A stretch of DNA of 59,915 nt from Colwellia sp. E2M01 (GTDB taxonomy: Bacteria; Pseudomonadota; Gammaproteobacteria; Enterobacterales; Alteromonadaceae): contig NZ_JAHKPR010000069.1 in assembly GCF_018860585.1 (NCBI RefSeq), positions 1 to 59,915 on the forward strand, given 5' to 3'. A model generated the notes under the pieces. It worked only from the letters and a program-made list of their open reading frames with translations. It was not told where the DNA came from and did no database searches. The stretch's first letter is position 1, and each line of letters starts with the position of its first letter. Shown here in pieces: positions 57,332 through 59,915 of this stretch. The position numbers were made by a program, and so were the translations under genes.

Positions 57332-57619
57332 TTATTCTTCTGATTGGAGATGTTGCTCGGGATTATCAAGCACATGTTTACACCAATCATATATATCATC
57401 TGTTTCTATTTCGGCAATTTCTGCTTGGCCTATCCAGGTATCCCATACAAGCGCCAATAACTGCTCTAAAACTTCTGTATCAATATCTTCATCTGCCAAG
57501 TCGTACATTGTATGATAAATTTCATTAATACGCTCCGCCACTTCTTCTTCCTGGCCATCCCAGTCACCGACAATTTCTTGAGTAACTAAATAGTCATGAA
57601 TGACCACAAACTCTTTCAT
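57332..57619 (-). CDS. Small acidic conserved hypothetical protein
   Basis: The 95-residue soluble protein is very acidic (many Asp and Glu) and Trp-rich for its size (four), with no signal or membrane segment and no motif I recognise. It lies upstream of proQ with a 111-bp gap, in the same direction. The start MKEFVVIHDYLV has an AAGTGAAG-type purine stretch before it. I assign no function. Confidence 0.7.
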   Translation of the reverse strand: MKEFVVIHDYLVTQEIVGDWDGQEEEVAERINEIYHTMYDLADEDIDTEVLEQLLALVWDTWIGQAEIAEIETDDIYDWCKHVLDNPEQHLQSEE

Positions 57620-57972
57620 TAAAACTTCACTTTTTATGAGTAAATATCATTTAATAAAATATTCACAAGGTAAATACTTTACGCAATAAACTGCACTTTA
57701 TGCAATTCTATCAGATTCATATTCTCTTAGCGCCAAAATTGCTTTAATACTTCAAGAATATACAAGCTAAATACAGCTTAATAACGGCTATTAAAAAAAA
57801 TCACATCTCTTGTCTAAATCTTAGATTGAAAAGCATAAAGTGAATTATTTTAGAAAGCTATTATTAAAAGGCGCTAACATACCTAAAAACAAACAATAAT
57901 TAAAGCTTTTATCACACTTATGGCTAACTATTACTTAACTTTGGCCTAACTATTCATTGTTATTAAAAATAT
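57620..57972. other. Intergenic region
   Basis: This 353-bp AT-rich region holds no clear gene, hairpin or repeat. It includes the promoter region of the small acidic protein gene. Confidence 0.5.
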
Positions 57973-58809
57973 TTAATCTTTAAAATCAAATTTAACTGCT
58001 ACGCGTGCAGTAATGGTTTGATTCCCTGTTAATGAAGTATGAGCCATTGAATTAGCACTTCTTATCATTGGCTCTGCATACATTGGACGGTAACTATTAT
58101 TTGAAGATTCTTTAATAAACTGTATATCACCTAATGTTTGACCTGCTTGTTTAGCCATACGCTCTGCTTTGTGTTGTGCATGACTAATCGCTTGTAATAA
58201 AGCCTGTTGGTAGTACTCGTCGCGTTGTTCTACATTCATTGTGAGTGCTGAGATATGACTCACATTTATTTTAATGATGTCGCCTAAAAACGTATCGTAT
58301 TGTTCAATTTTAGTAAAATTAACCGTTACTTGGCGACTTAATTCAAATAATGGCGTTTTATATGGGCTGTTACTTTGTTGCTGGTTAACCACTTGACCAT
58401 CAGTATAAGTAGTGACTCCTTTAGCATTATTCAGTTCTATCCCTTGTACTTTAATTGAAGGTTCTTCCTCAACAATACGTAAGTTAATACGAGCAGATGA
58501 AATACTAGTTTCTTTTATACCAAGACTTATTGCGGCATTAACGACTGAGTTGCTTTTTTTATCCACTAAACTTTTTAGCTTATTAGGCACTCGTCCACGC
58601 TCAGTTATGGTTAATGTTAATGAAAACTGGTCCGGGACAACGACAATACTCCCCTCACCCGAGACTTCAATCCCTTCATCATCAAATGAAAAGGCGTGTG
58701 TAGGTAAAAATAAAAAAGCTAGCGGTAAACAAGTTAATGCTATCTTTTTATAAGAACGTTTACATTGGTTTAAGGGGATATTCAAAGTAGGTAGTGATTT
58801 AAATGTCAT
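57973..58809 (-). CDS. SIMPL (DUF541) domain periplasmic protein
   Basis: The 278-residue protein has an N-terminal export signal (ALTCLPLAFLFLPTHAFS) and the SIMPL pattern: IEVSGEGSIVVVPDQFSLTLTITERG, then RINLRIVEEE and a C-terminal ITARVAVKFDF. E. coli YggE is the best-known member, linked to oxidative-stress tolerance. It is predicted to be periplasmic. It lies 83 bp from the DUF2057 gene and may share its transcript. Confidence 0.88.
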   Translation of the reverse strand: MTFKSLPTLNIPLNQCKRSYKKIALTCLPLAFLFLPTHAFSFDDEGIEVSGEGSIVVVPDQFSLTLTITERGRVPNKLKSLVDKKSNSVVNAAISLGIKETSISSARINLRIVEEEPSIKVQGIELNNAKGVTTYTDGQVVNQQQSNSPYKTPLFELSRQVTVNFTKIEQYDTFLGDIIKINVSHISALTMNVEQRDEYYQQALLQAISHAQHKAERMAKQAGQTLGDIQFIKESSNNSYRPMYAEPMIRSANSMAHTSLTGNQTITARVAVKFDFKD

Positions 58810-58892
58810 AAGAAAGCCTTAAAATTAACATAATTGAAATAATGTGATTGAAAATACTCTTTTTGGAATTAATTTATCCATTTAGGTTTAGT

Positions 58893-59567
58893 TTATTTAG
58901 TTAACATTTTATCTTCGTTAATGAATTTCAAAAAAGTTGCTTTTTGCGTCGGTGTTGCTTGCTGCCACCAATATTTAAGCATAGGGATAGCATCAACTTC
59001 ATTAATATTTGTAGCATTGTTAACAGGAACTGCATTTTTTAATGAGCTTTCTGGGGTAACATTGGCAGCTTGGATAGATAATGCTGTCATTTGTTTGTTA
59101 ACTTCTTTAGCCAATCGATATTCTTTTAATGTTTGTAAAGCTAATGGCAATTCTTTTTGATTACCGTCTTGTAAGATTAGCTTTGGCGATTTAACAAATA
59201 ACTCAGCCGCAGCTAAGTTTTTAATGGTACTTGTTGTTAAAAGAAGGTTTTGTTGATCAGACAGGGTGAATTTAACAACAAAAAGCTCTGAAATGACTAA
59301 GCGATCTTCGCCAAGTTGCATATCTTCAAAAACATCTTTGTATTTAATAATTAAGCTATGTTCACCTTTAGCTAGTTGAAATGTTTGCTTCTGAGAGAAA
59401 AAACTTTGGTTTATAGGCTTATCATCTAGCTCCCGCAAGACTAGATTGTCACTGAGTGTTAAATCAGCCGCTACCGTATTAAATGATAATATATTGACGA
59501 TAATAAATATTAGCCAATAACGGCAACCTAAGCTAGAGCAAAGACTATTGATGAATATGTTAGACAA
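58893..59567 (-). CDS. DUF2057 (YccT-like) secreted protein
   Basis: The 224-residue protein has a signal peptide (YWLIFIIVNILSFNTVAA) and the DUF2057 pattern: LSDNLVLRELDDKP, KGEHSLIIKYKDVFED, and FVVKFTLSDQQNLLL. YccT family members are small exported proteins that in enteric bacteria repress curli formation. The C-terminus WWQQATPTQKATFLKFI is a further conserved part. No more can be said from the sequence. Confidence 0.83.
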   Translation of the reverse strand: MSNIFINSLCSSLGCRYWLIFIIVNILSFNTVAADLTLSDNLVLRELDDKPINQSFFSQKQTFQLAKGEHSLIIKYKDVFEDMQLGEDRLVISELFVVKFTLSDQQNLLLTTSTIKNLAAAELFVKSPKLILQDGNQKELPLALQTLKEYRLAKEVNKQMTALSIQAANVTPESSLKNAVPVNNATNINEVDAIPMLKYWWQQATPTQKATFLKFINEDKMLTK

Positions 59568-59834
59568 AGTTAAATCCTATTAAGGTATATAATCATTACC
59601 CTTTATAAACTGCATTCAATTGAATTAAAAGAGAAGATATTTACAAGTATTTGAGCATGATAATTAAAACACTTAAAAATAGACGCTATTTCATATCCCT
59701 GTTCTTATACTCGTTACTATTTAAAGTGCTCGATTTCAGAAGGAATTAAAGTAGCTTTAGGCTGCGGTGGCTTCGAAGGACGCTACACGAATGCAGCGTT
59801 AATTATTAAATAAATAACGCTGTAGTTAGTGGTT
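59568..59834. other. Non-coding region before the right edge repeat
   Basis: This part of the terminal 348-bp gap holds a small perfect 8-bp hairpin, CAGCGTTA (59794-59801) with TAACGCTG (59815-59822). A GC-richer stretch at 59760-59800 differs from its surroundings and may be a further dispersed repeat. No gene is visible. Confidence 0.45.
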
Positions 59835-59915
59835 TTATACCAATTCCGATAATTTTCTGGTCTAGCTGTGCGAAGGGAAAATATTTAAAGACAAGGCGCT
59901 TGATTGAGTAATAAC
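59835..59915 (+). repeat. Right copy of the 81-bp inverted repeat (runs off the window)
   Basis: This is the exact reverse complement of 39-119. It reaches the last base of the window, so the true repeat is probably longer; the left copy's continuation (1-38) may show what follows. Confidence 0.85.

Overview
The window is AT-rich gammaproteobacterial chromosome. Colwellia or a close relative (Alteromonadales) fits best, judged from the protein sequences, the base composition and the housekeeping order pyrD / NAD-glutamate dehydrogenase / DUF2835 / pepN / prc / proQ. This assignment is from recall and was not tested by a search. No rRNA, tRNA, CRISPR array, transposase or phage gene was seen.

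Layout. (1) 135-6221: central carbon metabolism: pgl and zwf on the minus strand, divergent from a HexR-type regulator and pykA, with a textbook HexR palindrome between zwf and hexR, then a cytochrome b561-like gene. (2) 6381-27150: a 20.8 kb, all plus-strand, tightly packed operon that is an aryl polyene (APE) pigment cluster: ABC-2 exporter, ACP + ketosynthase + half-size ketosynthase-like protein, phosphopantetheinyl transferase, chain length factor, two acyltransferases, two more ACPs, aryl ligase, dehydratases, glycosyltransferase, MIO-type aromatic ammonia-lyase, thioesterase, LolA-like carrier, MMPL exporter, flavin halogenase-like enzyme, DUF3261 lipoprotein and two further ketosynthases. 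(3) 27373-30799: a fadH-type dienoyl-CoA reductase, a lipoprotein and a DUF2141 protein. (4) 30871-35987: a second plus-strand operon with the dialkylresorcinol pair DarA/DarB, a small unknown protein, a BtrH-type acyltransferase, a FabG-type ketoreductase and a MipA/OmpV outer-membrane protein. (5) 36175-59567: minus-strand housekeeping and envelope genes: cytochrome c, pyrD, giant NAD-GDH, an RND/YCF48/DUF1329/DUF1302 group, pepN, prc, proQ, SIMPL and DUF2057 proteins.

How it works together (inference): the ammonia-lyase makes a cinnamic or coumaric acid starter, ApeH loads it on an ACP, and the ApeO/ApeC ketosynthase, a ketoreductase and the ApeI/ApeP dehydratases extend it into a polyene. 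The only ketoreductase of the pathway lies in the dar operon, not between apeP and apeR where APE clusters normally have it. The two operons therefore look like one split pathway for a flexirubin-like aryl polyene-dialkylresorcinol ester, possibly halogenated, exported by the MMPL/LolA/lipoprotein set and/or the ABC-2 transporter. The least explained parts are the 5' module (6381-10470) and the pair at 32995-34400.

An 81-bp perfect inverted repeat sits at the two edges of the window (39-119 and 59835-59915) and probably belongs to a dispersed chromosomal repeat family cut by the window ends.
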